From: Cyathus striatus
Lineage: Eukaryota; Basidiomycota; Agaricomycetes; Agaricales; Nidulariaceae
Length of the DNA stretch: 64,000 nt
Direction of reading: 5' to 3'
Assembly: GCA_025738555.1 (NCBI GenBank)
Contig: JAOVFP010000011.1
Span: 3,782,001-3,846,000 of the forward strand
Part shown: positions 1 through 11,229 of the stretch, one piece after another
Layout of the letters: each line of letters opens with the position of its first letter
Position numbering within the stretch: the first letter of the stretch is position 1
The notes under the pieces: generated by a model
What the model saw: the letters and a program-made list of their open reading frames with translations, nothing else
Told to the model about the DNA's origin: nothing
Databases searched by the model: none
Program-made: the position numbers and the translations under genes

Positions 1-1208
1 ATACGTCACATTAGACAAGCTAATAAAAGCCCGGAAGTCAACTAGCATGTCCAGCACTTCAAGATTGGCCAATCTTAATTTTCTTGTCAGTGGACGACTT
101 ATTTATCCATTAGTCAATGGAGAGCCTAATATTATCATGCTATCAATGATCTCAAAACATTTCGACACCTCCAAATTCTCAGAACACACGCTAGAGAAAC
201 TGGAAAAGCTAAATAAAACCTGGGAAATTAAAGAGGAATATTTATTACAGGCTAAAAGTGAACTTCTACGTCGTGTACACGAAGATGAAGACTCACAAAC
301 CCGTGCAAAAATCGTTGTTACGGGGCCTGTATGTGAAGGAAACTTTCCATATTCAAATTTATTTTACACTGACTCTGTCAAACCTCTTGAGAATGGTCCA
401 CACCCGTGTAATATTTGTCGGCATCAGTTGGCACCTCCAGATCGACAAAATCATATGGGAAAGCATATCCTTCATGCAAAACTTGGTGTTCCAGCAGATT
501 CAGTGCATATTGGTATGGTAAGCACTTGTTTACTTATTGTCTTATACAGAAACAAGATTCTTAATTACTGTATAGGTTTCTAATTTATATCCTTGTGGAT
601 TTTGTGGCCAGTCCATGAATAATGGCACACAGTGTCAAATTCGCAGTATAAATCAGAATAGGGTTGATTCCCTCTGCAAATTTTCATACCCGCTCGTAGT
701 ATCTGCGGCTTCGCGTATTTCGAAAATTAAACCCTGCACTAATATTCCTATAATATGCAAGGTATCTGGATGCGAAGAGATTCACTGGAAGTATAACATT
801 CTTCAACACCTAAGAGACCGGCACCCAAATTGGGAACAAATTCTGTCTGGTGATGAACTATTCCGCTCGTCAATAGAAGTTACCATAGAAGAACAAGAGA
901 AACTCGGGGTACCAGAAGTTTATCGAGGTAACTCTATGACAACTCGGACAGGATATGATGCAAGGCGATCTCGTCAGTCACTGCCTACTACTCGAGAACT
1001 TCAAGCAGAGTCTCCTCCACGAGCCCGAACAATTTATGCAGAAAGGTACTTAGTACCTCGTTTAAATTACACTACTGATACTACGGATCATATTGTACAA
1101 CAAAATAACCCTTATCCACTGGAACATTTTACTCAGAGTCACCACCATCTTAGTTCTAATGACACATATCCATCTTCGTCTACCTTACACTATGATCCTT
1201 TTATTTAA
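1..1208 (+). CDS. Zinc-finger protein, 5' end outside window
   Basis: The reading frame is open from base 2 through the first ATG at 47, so the true start probably lies left of the window. A 58-nt intron at 518-575 (gtaagc...tatag, phase 0) joins two exons; the stop is at 1206-1208. Visible metal-binding clusters are CNIC...HMGKHI (C2H2-like, exon 1), CGFCG plus a later Cys (start of exon 2), and CKVSGCEE...HLRDRH (a second C2H2-like finger). The C-terminal 100 residues are Ser/Thr/Tyr-rich and low in order. The finger arrangement resembles multicopy, transposon-associated zinc-finger proteins of Agaricomycetes. That link is recall of the family, not a search result; DNA or RNA binding is inference. 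No premature stops are seen, so it may be intact apart from the truncation. Confidence 0.6.
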
Positions 1209-1744
1209 TTGAATGGTTGCGGATACATATTATAGTATATACTATAGCTATAGTGCTTATATTCATAAGTGAGCATTTTCATCTCAACCTTGCATACTTC
1301 AGCTGTACTTCAGTACTCCCCCCTTTGCACCTTGGCTCGCCATGGCTCACTATCAGACTACCTGCCGAGCAGCCGAATGCCTGTTGTTGTGGCATTGCCG
1401 TAAGGATGCCGAATGACGATACCAACCGAATTAGACCTAGCTCAGGGATGGTGAGCTCAGATCCAGGTCCATATCTCAGCGATCTGTCAGCTCTTGCGGT
1501 TACGTAGTAGTGTTCTCTCTGTGCTATGAATCTGATTGGGCAGCGAGTACGGGCCAAAGGGTAGTCCAGGCTCCCTTGATACTCAAACAAGCTCAAACTG
1601 TAAATCTATATTTGAAGGTTCCGGCGTTAAACTTCTCCGCATAATTGACCGGAGCGTGTTACTTGTTATGTTTTCAAGAGATTCCCTTCGCTTATATAAA
1701 GTACATAACAGGCCATCTGCGCATCTTCACCTCACACACTCATC
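1209..1744. other. Intergenic, promoter side of first hydrolase gene
   Basis: No supported gene. Short open frames on both strands here have no recognisable motif. A TATA-like stretch TTATATAAA lies at 1692-1700, about 45-50 bases before the hydrolase start codon. Confidence 0.5.
1692..1700 (+). promoter_or_regulatory. TATA-like box of first hydrolase gene
   Basis: TTATATAAA about 45 nt upstream of the ATG at 1745. The third copy of the gene has TTTATAAG at 5124-5131, about 75 nt before its ATG, which supports a TATA-type promoter for the family. Confidence 0.45.
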
Positions 1745-2836
1745 ATGTCTTGCCCTGACTGTATCAGAGGAGTTGTTCTCCCTGGGGAGCCTACTGGAAC
1801 TATGCAGGCTGACGGATCTTATCTTGCGCCCGGTCCCGGGACATCCGACAAGACTGTTGTGCTCCTCACCGACGTATTCGGACTTGCGATGAAGAACTGC
1901 AAGATTATGGCAGACGAGTTTGCGAAGCAGTTGGAATGCGATGTTTGGGTTCCGGATATGTTTAACGGTATGTTGCACTCGTTTGTATCATATCTTTTCG
2001 ACGCTAACATCAATGTAGGGCGACCACCGATCGGTGTGGGACAGCTTAAGGTTCCAGAACGACCTCACATTAAGAAGACGTTGTGGGATCGGATTCAGTT
2101 TATCCTTACTTTCGTAAGGTGCCTACCGTGGTTTATTTTGAGCACACCAGCTGCTGTTCAAACGCGGACTCAGGATGTAGGTGTTGTCTGGATACTACTG
2201 CATGATCGCGGTACTCACTTATTCGCAGTTTATCACGAAAATCAGAAGGGAGAAAGGTTATAAAAAGGTCGGAGCCGTGGGGTGTGTAATAGTCTTATTA
2301 TATGGGTTGTTTGTGCTTATGCCTGAACAGATATTGTTATGGCGGTTTGACGTGTGTCCGTGTGGGTGCGGCAAGGCCAGACCTTGTGGATGCTGTTGTT
2401 ATTGCTCATCCTGGACCTTTCTCCCTTGATTTGTTAAAAACCATCACTGTGGGCAACGTTATATATTTTTCACATTCTTGGCTTAATCAAATCTTCAGGT
2501 ACCATCCTCCTGGGCATGTGCTGAAGGTACTTATTATTTTTACATTAAACTACGACTTCTAACGTTTAGCACAGAGGACGACACTTTCCCTGACGAAAAG
2601 CGGCTTAAATGTGAAGCAATACTTGCGAGTAGAACTGGGGAAAATGCTGTCCCTTACGAGTTCAAATATTACAAAGGTGCGTTTTGCATACCTGATTGGT
2701 TCGCAGGTCTCATATTATATTAGGCACTGCTCATGGATTCGCCACTCGCCCTAACTTGACAATACCTGAAGTAAAGGAGGGCTACGAGGGTGCATTGAAC
2801 CAAACGGTTGAATGGTTCAGGAAGTATTTGGTGTAG
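1745..2836 (+). CDS. Dienelactone hydrolase family protein, copy 1
   Basis: Alpha/beta hydrolase of the dienelactone hydrolase family, expected to cleave lactone or ester substrates in the cytosol; the substrate cannot be told. Exons 1745-1967, 2019-2176, 2229-2281, 2331-2448, 2499-2526, 2575-2676 and 2724-2836 give 264 residues, close to the usual family length. The nucleophile motif is GYCYGG (exon 4), matching the family pattern G-x-C-x-G-G; the acid is probably in AEEDDTF (exons 5-6), and the catalytic His is in GTAHGFATRPN (exon 7). All introns are GT-AG, 47-52 nt. The start MSCPDC is shared by all three copies. It is the first of three tandem copies in the same orientation, with no reading-frame damage. 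Confidence 0.88.
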
Positions 2837-3284
2837 TATATTCTAATCAACTTATGCAAAATATACCCGTGTAGTAAGTCGTATAAAGGTGTGTTCGGGC
2901 TTCTTGACTTCAGTTATTGTCAATTCCTACGCTCCCCCCTTGATATAGCCAAAGTTTGACGTCGAAATTAGCTGCTTTTCTCTTGTGGACTGGCGTGGGG
3001 CGACATCATTGCTAGTTATTATTGCTATTTCCTTGCTATTTTAAGATAAGCACAAGCTGTGCTCGCTAAATACAAGAGATACCATGTTTATAAGGAATAG
3101 CATAAATTGGCGCTGAATGGCTAATCCCGATTTAGATGAGCGCTAACGGATGGACATCCGAGTGACCTACTTGACGGTAACGTGTTTTGTTAATGATATC
3201 CGGTAACACATCCGGCGTATGAGAACTTACTACGCTTCATAAATACTTCTGCGCGTCACCACACCTCCAACTCGCACACTCATC
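2837..3284. other. Spacer between hydrolase copies 1 and 2
   Basis: About 450 bases with no supported gene. It presumably holds the 3' end of copy 1 and the promoter of copy 2. A TATA-like ttcataaata lies near 3236, about 50 nt before the ATG. Confidence 0.4.
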
Positions 3285-4381
3285 ATGTCATGCCCCGACT
3301 GTATCAAAGGAAACATTCTTCCCGGAGACCCTGTTGGGACTATGCAGGTTGATGGGTCGTATCTTGCATCCGGTCCTGGGACATCCGACAAGGCAGTTGT
3401 GCTTCTAACGGACGCATTTGGACTTGCAATAAAGAACCCCAAGATTATAGCAGACGAGTTTGCGAAGCAGTTGGAATGCGATGTTTGGGTTCCAGATATG
3501 TTTGATGGTGAGTTTGGCACGCTCGAATTATGGATTCCAATGCTAATGTGAATGTAGGACAACCACCAATGCGTGTGGATCAGCTAAAGCTTCCAGATAG
3601 TCCAGGTGTTAAGAAGACGCTATGGGATCGATTGCAGTTCATATTTGCTGTGATAGTGTGCCTGCCGCGGCTTATTAGGAGTAGGCCGGCTGTTGTACAA
3701 ACGCGAACTGAGACTGTAAGTAGTGTATATTACAGCATGATCATAGTTTTCACATCTTTTCGTAGTTTCTGGCGAAAATTAAAAGTGAGAAAGGATATAA
3801 GAAGATAGGAGCCGTGGGGTGCGCAATAAACTTCCTCTCATGTGTGCACTTCCTAAATTTAAGAACAGCTACTGTTACGGAGGTTTGATATGCGTGCGTG
3901 TGGGTGCAGAAAAACCAGAACTTTTGGATGCAGTTGTTATAGCTCATCCTGGACCTTTCTCTCTTAACCTACTGAAGACTATCCCTGCAAGTGATGTTAT
4001 ATTTTCCTTCGTAATATAGGGCTAATTAAATCTTTAGGTACCATCTTCCTGGGCATGTGCTGAAGGTGGTTGTCGTATTCTGTGTATAAGGCAATGATGA
4101 TCTAATTTTAGCGTAGAGGACGAGAGTTTCTCGGATGAGAAACGTCTTCAAGCTGAAGCGATACTTGCTGGGCGAACTGGTGAAAATGCTGTTCCTTATG
4201 AGTTCAAGTACTACAAAGGTGCCTTCTTTTGTGCTTATAGTAAATCTGTACATCTGACATTCTACTAGGCACTGTTCACGGATTTGCCACTCGCCCCAAT
4301 TTGTCATTACCAGATGTAAAGGCAGGCTATGAAGGTGCATTCAACCAAACCATAGAATGGTTCAGGAAGTATTTGGTATAG
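3285..4381 (+). CDS. Dienelactone hydrolase family protein, copy 2
   Basis: Same family and same structure as copy 1: exons 3285-3507, 3558-3715, 3766-3818, 3869-3986, 4038-4065, 4117-4218 and 4269-4381, with exon lengths identical to copy 1 (795 nt, 264 residues). Nucleophile GYCYGG, His in GTVHGFATRPN, and acid-region AEEDESF are all present. The fourth intron (3987-4037) must begin with GC (gcaagt) rather than GT: exon 4 is then exactly the 118 nt seen in its sisters, and GCAAGT is the usual context of GC-AG introns. The coding frame is intact, so the gene is probably functional. Confidence 0.87.
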
Positions 4382-5204
4382 TAAATTCTCAAGGACTTCA
4401 TATTTATTATGCGTGCCGTGCAATATATACCCTACTGCAATTGCTTCTCCATCCTCGATATCGGTTTCATCACCGATACGAGATGTCTTAAGCAGAAACT
4501 ATATATCATGCCTTTTCATTCTAAGCGTGCATGGTACCTGCATTCCTGATTCTGGAATCTGAATCTATTTATATTATCAGTGCCTTATTGTGGTTAAGCT
4601 AAGAATCGAGTTGTTATTTTTACTGGTACAGGCATGTATGTATCTACTTCTGATACTTCTCTCAATGCTGTGAATTACGTACATGAACAGGCGCTCTCGA
4701 TCATAAATGTCTTCAGCTAGTATTCATAACGGTGTACAACGCAGGCTCGGTTGTACTGTGATTCAATGAAGACTCCTTGACATATTTCATGCTATAGTAG
4801 TACTAGTACATATATATTCCTAAATAAGAGAGGTGGGTTAAACAGCTGTAATATCGGTATCTTGTACAGAGACAGCAATGAATCATGTGTCAAGCTTTCA
4901 AGAATAGTCGATGAAAAGGAATGGAGACTATACTTTGTCAGGTATACGGAATGGAGGAAGAAAAGGAGACAGGGTAACGTGAATTGTAATGGGGTGGGAA
5001 CAAGTAAATATATTGACAAGATCACTAGTGTGGGACAAGGACCTTAATAAACCTACATCGATGGTCCTTCAGCTGGCTTTTGTCATCGGAAACTCGTTCG
5101 ACATTTGAGAATCTGCCTCACGCTTTATAAGTACATTTGAATATATATCAGTGCTTCAGAACAATATTCCAGATCCTTGCGCTCTCACCCCACACAGAAT
5201 CACC
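4382..5204. other. Spacer between hydrolase copies 2 and 3
   Basis: About 820 bases without a supported gene. Small open frames on both strands carry no recognisable motif. TTTATAAG at 5124-5131 is the likely core promoter of copy 3. Confidence 0.4.
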
Positions 5205-6297
5205 ATGTCTTGCCCTGATTGTATTAAAGGCGTCGTTCTCCCCGGAGACCCCGCGGGTATTATGCAAACTGATGGACCATATCTTGCTTCTGGTCCTGGG
5301 ACATCTTATAAGGCTGTTGTGCTTCTAACGGACGTATTTGGACTTGCTATAAAGAACCCCAAGATTATGGCGGACGAGTTTGCAAAGCAGTTGGAATGTG
5401 ATGTTTGGGTTCCGGATATGTTTGACGGTGAGAATAAACTTGTTTCAATTAAAGTTGATTTTTACGTCGATATAAATGTAGGACAGCCACCATTTAGAGT
5501 GGATCAGCTAAAGCTCCCAGATCGTCCAGGTGTTAAGAAGACGCTATGGTATCGATTGCAGTTTATATACACCGTGATAGTCTCCCTGCCACGCTTAATT
5601 CGGAGCAGGCCGGCTGTTGTGCAAACACGAATTGAGACGGTAAGTGTTTTACATTACTGAATGATTATAAGTTTTACATCCTAACGTAGTTTCTTGCGAA
5701 AATAAAAAGTGAGAAAGGATATAAGAAGATAGGAGCAGTAGGGTGCGTATTAAACTCATTTTCGTGGATGCATCTAGTTGATTTTCGAACAGGTACTGTT
5801 TCGGGGGTTTGACATGTGTAGGAGTGGGTGCAGCAAGGCCAGAACTTTTGGATGCTGTTGTTATAGCTCATCCTGGATCTTTCTCTTTTGACCTACTGAA
5901 GACTATCACTGTAAGTGACTCTTGAGTCTCCTTTCATAATTTGACGAAATTAGATCGACAGGTACCATCATCTTGGGCATGCGCTGAGGGTGATTGTCAT
6001 CCTTTTTAAGACAATGATAATCTAATTTTAGCGCAGAAGATGGAATGTTCTCGGATGAGAAGCGCGTTCAAGCTGAGGCGATACTTGCAGGTCGAGTTGG
6101 GGAAAATGCTGTTCCCTATGAATTCAAATTTTATAAAGGCACGTTGTAGTGTATTTCATTGATTCGCAGCCTAACAGTATCATTTAGGCACGGCTCATGG
6201 GTTTGCCACTCGTCCTAATTTAACAATACCGGAAGTAAAGGATGGCTACGAAGGAGCATTTAATCAAACCATAGAATGGTTCAGGACGTGGTTGTAG
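5205..6297 (+). CDS. Dienelactone hydrolase family protein, copy 3
   Basis: Third tandem copy. Exons are 5205-5427, 5482-5639, 5690-5742, 5793-5910, 5962-5989, 6037-6138 and 6188-6297 (792 nt, 263 residues). The first six exons match copies 1 and 2 in length; the last is one codon shorter and ends RTWL. Nucleophile GYCFGG and His motif GTAHGFATRPN are present. The sixth intron (6139-6187) starts gcacgt, a GC donor, while the same intron in copies 1 and 2 starts gtgc. Reading through would hit a stop within four codons. Either this is a weak GC-AG intron or the copy is losing splicing. An in-frame ATG at 5151 would add 18 residues absent from the sisters, so 5205 was chosen. Confidence 0.82.
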
Positions 6298-6500
6298 CAT
6301 TTTCGTTTAATAATTGTAGGACTTCGCATTATTCATGTGTTTTCACTAGGCCTATGCCTGACTAGTGACTGCTCGGCGAAGCAAAATGCTATTCGGTTAT
6401 GTTGGAATTAGCATTCAAAATAAGTATCTGCGTATAATAATCGTTTCCATTACGACATGCCGACGTGTCATGTCTCAGTATACCACAATATGCACTGCGA

Positions 6501-7360
6501 TCAAAGATATCTCTGGAACCAAAACACAGCCTGACTAAATGCTCCTTCAAATCCACCCCGAGCCAATGGCAAAGATAAATTGGGGCGCGTCGCGAACCCA
6601 TGTATAGTTCCTGAAGAGGATGTCAATTAGTTCTCCAGATGCAATGTATAACAAATAAATACCTTTGTAATCATTGAACTCATATAGGACAGCGTTTGCA
6701 GTATTTTCGCGGCTTTGAATGATTCTTTCTGCGTTCAGTCTTTTCTCTTCGGTGAATTGCTGGTCCTCTGAACAATGACTTAGTGTTTCATTAGTATATG
6801 TCGACTACGGTGTCTCTTGCCTTCCGCGCAAGCCCAAGAAGAAGGAATCTAAATAAGATACACCGGTAAGTATGGTTAACGTGTATCTAAATCTAATACT
6901 CACGCTGAGAGTCTTTAGTAGCTCGGGAGCTGTGGGTCCAGGGTGGGCAACTTCAATCACGTTTATCAAGTCTGGACGAGCAGCACCAAGGCGAATTGCT
7001 ACTGTACCTTCGAAGCAGTAGCTACCACGAGGCGATATCGGTTAAAAATGGATTCAGATGCGTTGGAGGCTCTTCACCCTACTGCCCCTACATTTTGTAT
7101 CTCTTTTCTGCTTTAATTCTCAAAACAAACTGAGGGAAAAGATAATAGTGAGCCTTCCCCACATAAAAATACAGCAGACCTACCTCCTCAACTCTTTTCT
7201 GAGCTACGGATGGCCTACTCCTGTAATACTCCTTTTACACATAATGGTACTCGTGCCGTTTTTCTCCCCAGCGGTATTGATAGTTCCCTGCGTCTTAACA
7301 CTGCGTATTATTTCTCAACTTTCTGATGAGATTTTTAGGTGATTGGTGCGACCCATTGAC
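6501..7360 (-). pseudogene. Dienelactone hydrolase copy 4, inverted and broken
   Basis: A fourth family member on the opposite strand, visible only as exon pieces: 6501-6610 (GTIHGFATRPNLSLP), 6663-6767 (TEEKRLNAERI), 6821-6848 (IPSSWACAE), 6904-7021 (YCFEG, LGAARPDL), 7078-7129 (RIKAEKRYK) and 7184 to about 7360 (RSRPSVAQ). Exon sizes 118 and 28 match the intact copies exactly, while the 53-nt exon is 52 nt here, a one-base deletion that shifts the frame. The nucleophile motif has Glu where a Gly is expected. Homology in the 5' exon is further disrupted, and I find no counterpart of exon 1. The intron after WACAE starts gcaaga, again a GC donor. Judged a non-functional relic from an inverted duplication. 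Confidence 0.78.
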
Positions 7361-7396
7361 CTACTAGTGCTGATATAAGTTTACCTAGACATCCAT

Positions 7397-7600
7397 ATGA
7401 ACCTGGGTGGATTGCACGGATTGGAGAGACTTGAGGGATGGTGGAGAAAGATTGGACAGATGGATGGAATGGAGAAGGATTGGAAGGATCGACCGTGTGG
7501 TGGGGCTCGAGATGGACCGAAGGGGGGAGGCTCGGGAGCAGGGATGGTTGGAGGGTTGGATGAAGCAGCGAGATTTGATGGATGAATGGAAGGAGGGTAC
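7397..7600. repeat. Purine-rich low-complexity tract
   Basis: The plus strand is dominated by GGA/GGATGG/GAAGGA words (for example ggatggaatggagaagg). Open frames on both strands here are by-products of the composition and are not called as genes. Confidence 0.6.
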
Positions 7601-8491
7601 ATTTCTGTACATTCCTGTACTTTTCAGATTAGTACAGAGTATATTCCCTATTTAGCTCAGAGATAGACAGACAGACCTATTTCCTATCTGAAAATGAGGA
7701 CAAAAACAGGAAAATTCCAAAAATTGCGGAGCGTCAGATGCTTCTGTAACTTCCGGATGTCGCCGGACCAGACCAGGCTGCGCGACTTTTGACTGGGAGG
7801 CCTTATCCTTATTGCATCCGTTTCGATTCACCGCGAACAAGGAGTTCTAGTTAAAGCTGAAGCGCTGACTCAGTGACTCTTGTCGGATGCTTTACTAGCA
7901 CGAACATATTTCTCATGAGCAGTAAGCATTCGGTCGCCTTGCTACGGTTCAGCTCAAAGCCGCTAGCTAGTAGATGAGTTGCGTCTACTACGTTTGTGTA
8001 ACATTTAGTTGGAACACAGTGGTTTGGTATTTATTACTCAGAGAAGAAGTTGTTATGATAATTGCTGGCTTGTTTTTATTTTCATCCCGAATTCATATAC
8101 GTACCACATGAATCGACTTTATGCGCCGCAGTTGATAGTCACGGTAGCAACCACTGAAAATGCGGTAAAGGAACACTGGATCGCATTGGACCGTCTACGT
8201 CCTGAATTGAATGCGCTTGCTTGGGAGTTATACACTTATATATGATGTAAGACTCTCTGAGAGCTTCGGTCGATGTTCAATGCTGATCTACAGGTTGTAC
8301 CAAGAGGAAATCAATGCACCCTGCACAGTAGCTGATGGGGCCGAAGTTTTACACTTATTTAAACTTATTCTTGAACATTTCAGAATTAATGGTGCTTTCA
8401 AGTGCATCTACCGTGTAGCCATTTTAGGACAAAAATATCGCGCCGTCGGCTCATCGGACGAAGCTTGACATTCCTCAAACAGATAATATGT

Positions 8492-8518
8492 AACGTACGT
8501 CGCTTCGCGACGCACGTT
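8492..8518. repeat. Inverted repeat / hairpin
   Basis: Arms AACGTACGTCGC and GCGACGCACGTT separated by TTC pair at 11 of 12 positions. It could be an element terminus or a structured site; no gene uses it visibly. Confidence 0.6.
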
Positions 8519-8717
8519 AAAGGGCAAGCTTGATGAATCCTAGTTTTTAGTTATATTCTTTTTATACATACTAACTTGTTGTACAATATTTTAACTACTA
8601 CTATTTCTGCTTGAGTTTTGTTTAAACAGAAGAGGGGAATAATCATACTATTGACAATGAGCAGGGATGTATTTACAATGGAAATGAGTGTACTCTAACG
8701 CACTGTAAGCACAAAGC

Positions 8718-8833
8718 GGACAAACCCGAGTATTTATGGATAAATCCGAGCGTGGCTGGTAAATCTGACGAGCGTTTCGGACAAATCCGAGAATGGCGGA
8801 GAAATCCGAGCGTGGCGGCAAAATCCGTACGTG
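8718..8833. repeat. Degenerate tandem repeat, AAATCCGAGCGTGGC-like
   Basis: Six imperfect copies of a unit close to GACAAATCCGAGCGTGGCGG follow each other with uneven spacing (aaacccgag, aaatccgagcgtggc, aaatctgacgagcg, aaatccgagaatggc, aaatccgagcgtggc, aaatccgtacgtg). Copies are diverged, so this is an old array, possibly the inside of a decayed element between the hairpins at 8492 and 8879. Confidence 0.6.
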
Positions 8834-8878
8834 CATGCACAGCCACTACGCATTTTCGCTCGCCAACGCAGACAAATA

Positions 8879-8896
8879 GGGGGAGCAAGCTCCCCC
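8879..8896. repeat. Perfect short hairpin GGGGGAGC/GCTCCCCC
   Basis: Eight-base arms GGGGGAGC and GCTCCCCC separated by AA. Could be the end structure of a mobile element. No terminator role is assumed because no transcription unit ends here. Confidence 0.6.
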
Positions 8897-9832
8897 AATA
8901 AATTCGTACAATATTTCGGTAACGCGGTTACACGCCCACGCTAATGATAATGTTCAACCTTCTCTAGTTCTCGTTGATTTAAACTCATGAAAAATTATAG
9001 GTTTAAAGCCTCAATTGTTGAAGGACTTGCGGTATTATCGTAAAGTATGTAAGTTACATATATGTACTAAGATTTTATGTCCCAACGAAAAATATCTCTT
9101 CATCGGTCAAATTTGACCTATCGTGATGCTAACAGTTTTTTCAAGGGGTTAGTTACTGGAGTAAGCGCCCCTCGGAGAAGATACAACTTGCGCCGGTGTT
9201 GCTTTGGAATTCAGCTCAGTTGACCCTGGGTGACCCTGGTCAATGGCCTTCAGGAAACTGCGTTACTGGATCTACAGGCCACTTCATATGGTTTTTCTGT
9301 CCTCTCAGCCGATGAACAGAGCGATTTAAAATACAAGATGTACCTGAAGTCCCGCAGGAACGTACACGTTTATTTGCACTCCCAATGTATCGCATACGCG
9401 CTGCTGCGGTGATTCAGAGGATGCTCGCTGTGACAGTGGCTCCGATCATAAACTTATGCGTCGACTACTTCTCGGTGATTTAGATTTACGTGATAACAGG
9501 CTTAATAGACTGGAGAAGTGCGCGCAGTCGTCTCGTGACAAGAAGATCTCTAAAAATATTCCCACAGATAACCTATGTAGGTGCATTGAATATTTGTCCT
9601 CGCGCTGGCATATCATATGGAAATATAAATATAGGATTTCACGGCCCTGCTCTGACTTTGTGATATACATCAATAACTACTGACTGCGGAGTTACTGCGA
9701 CCGTGCAAGAACCTTCGCCGTTGTGATGGATAGGCACATCTCGTAACGCAAATCTTAAGGTCTCTTTTAAAGGCGGCCACCAGATTACTAGTGCAACAAA
9801 CTCTTTGCCTGGTTCCAGCTCTCGAAGAAACC

Positions 9833-11044
9833 ATGGCACAATTCACGCCTGAGGCTGGAGCGGCTTTCGCATTCCTCATCGCAGTAAGTTCGTACCCTCT
9901 CACTGTAGCACTCTGCATATCTTAACACATAAACAGTATACATTTGTCTTTGTCGGGATGCTCTATGCCTACCTCACACGTCGCTTTAAATGGCGTTCTT
10001 GGTGGTCGCTCCTTTTCTTTCACGTTACCCTCCGCCTTGCATCCCAAGGAAGTGGTATCGCACTCGGTATTTTGGGACTTACTAGCAGAGGGGCCTTCTT
10101 GGCGTATTTAAATTTAGGGACCGAAGGGTACTTTACGCTGGTATGCCAACATTGCCTATTTCACAGAATCGATGATAAAAGGAGTGCGCCAAACTACAGA
10201 TCCTCTGTGTCCACCGCTTCCTTATCAGGTGGCATGAACACAACCTGTCGTCTAACAAATCCTGGCTAGAGCCTCCAGAGGATCACCTAACTAAACCCCA
10301 AAAATTGCTGAAAACACTCGCATTCATCGCCCTCGGTCCTTTAGCTCTGTACTTTTATGACAGAGAACCGAAGATCATGCTTGATATCATTGTGAATTTA
10401 GCCAACACTTCCCTCATCATAGGTGGCTCGTACCTTACTGGTGCAGACTTTAATGACCTTAACAGTCCCGACACTATGAAAAGGCTCAACATCGCAAAGA
10501 TTACAAGAACACTGGGAAATAGTATATTTCTAGCGTGCACATTTGGTATTTTAATTGCTATATTGGCCACGATTATAGGGGATTGGTCCAAGAGGCGTCG
10601 AGTGCATTCCACCCTGGTTATTCTATTGGTGACCTGGATCCCGCTCTTCATCCGAGGAGTCTTTAGCGTTTTCCAGTCAGCACTTTGGAGACTGTCATAT
10701 TACAATCGTAGGTGCACCTTTACTCATTTCAGAATGAAGATGATATTGAGAGTAAAATTACAGCGGAAAATCATACAAGTGAAGGATTCTCTCCAGGATT
10801 TACTGCTCTGGAGAACCTTCTCGGCATTCTTACAGAATGGATTGCGTACGTGCACACATAATTAATTATATTTGCGTTAACTGGAATTCACAAAGTATAT
10901 AGATGCGTTTTGCTCAATTTGACCTACTTCACATCGAAGGGCGACCCACCCAAACCATCCAAACGTGCTCCGCCACTGGGAGACCCTCCCATATCGGAAG
11001 CTGAGAGTATTGGACTTCAACATCTTTCTAGTAACTCTCCGTGA
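9833..11044 (+). CDS. Multi-pass membrane protein (DUF7702-like)
   Basis: Exons 9833-9883, 9937-10140, 10200 to about 10690-10730, up to 10855, and 10903-11044. Introns 9884-9936, 10141-10199 and 10856-10902 have clean GT-AG borders. The product starts MAQFTPEAGAAFAF and has several hydrophobic helices (FVFVGMLYAYL, GSGIALGILGL, LIAILATIIGDW, VILLVTWIPLFI), with conserved-looking RLASQGSG and CVHRFLI motifs, and ends in a Pro-rich tail PPKPSKRAPP. This pattern matches an agaricomycete multi-span family I recall as DUF7702; that name is uncertain. Between LSYYN (10709) and DDIESKI (10739) the frame changes, needing either a very short intron of about 32 nt or a base error or indel. Function unknown; intactness not certain. 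Confidence 0.62.
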
Positions 11045-11229
11045 AATGTAGTCCTCTAATCGACAATATTTGGAGATGGAAGCTGTAGAAATCTAGATTA
11101 GGTAATTTCATGCTTCGAGTAGTCCAGTATTGGTCCAATATAGGAATTTGTCGTTTGTGCGCGTGACCACGCAGAATCATTCTCAGGCTGACTCTGTCGA
11201 ACATCATTAATATTCACTGATTTGGACGA

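Larger units (their letters stand above)
7601..9832. other. Gene-poor stretch with small unclear frames
   Basis: About 2.2 kb without a convincing gene. Open frames at 8009-8245 and 8211-8468 (+) overlap and look moderately protein-like (for example HLFKLILEHFRING), but I recognise no family and see no clean splice model. 9230-9412 and 9456-9683 are likewise unassigned. Degenerate repeats and two hairpins at 8.5-8.9 kb suggest a decayed mobile element. Confidence 0.4.

Noticed and set aside
1279..1596. Minus-strand 105-residue frame in the first spacer
   Set aside because: No recognisable motif, no splice sites, and it overlaps the hydrolase promoter region.
7381..7655. Four overlapping frames in the purine-rich tract
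   Set aside because: Composition bias (GGA repeats) explains their openness; no family resemblance.
8716..8835. CRISPR-like array
   Set aside because: Repeats are degenerate with uneven spacing and no unique spacers, and the DNA is eukaryotic.
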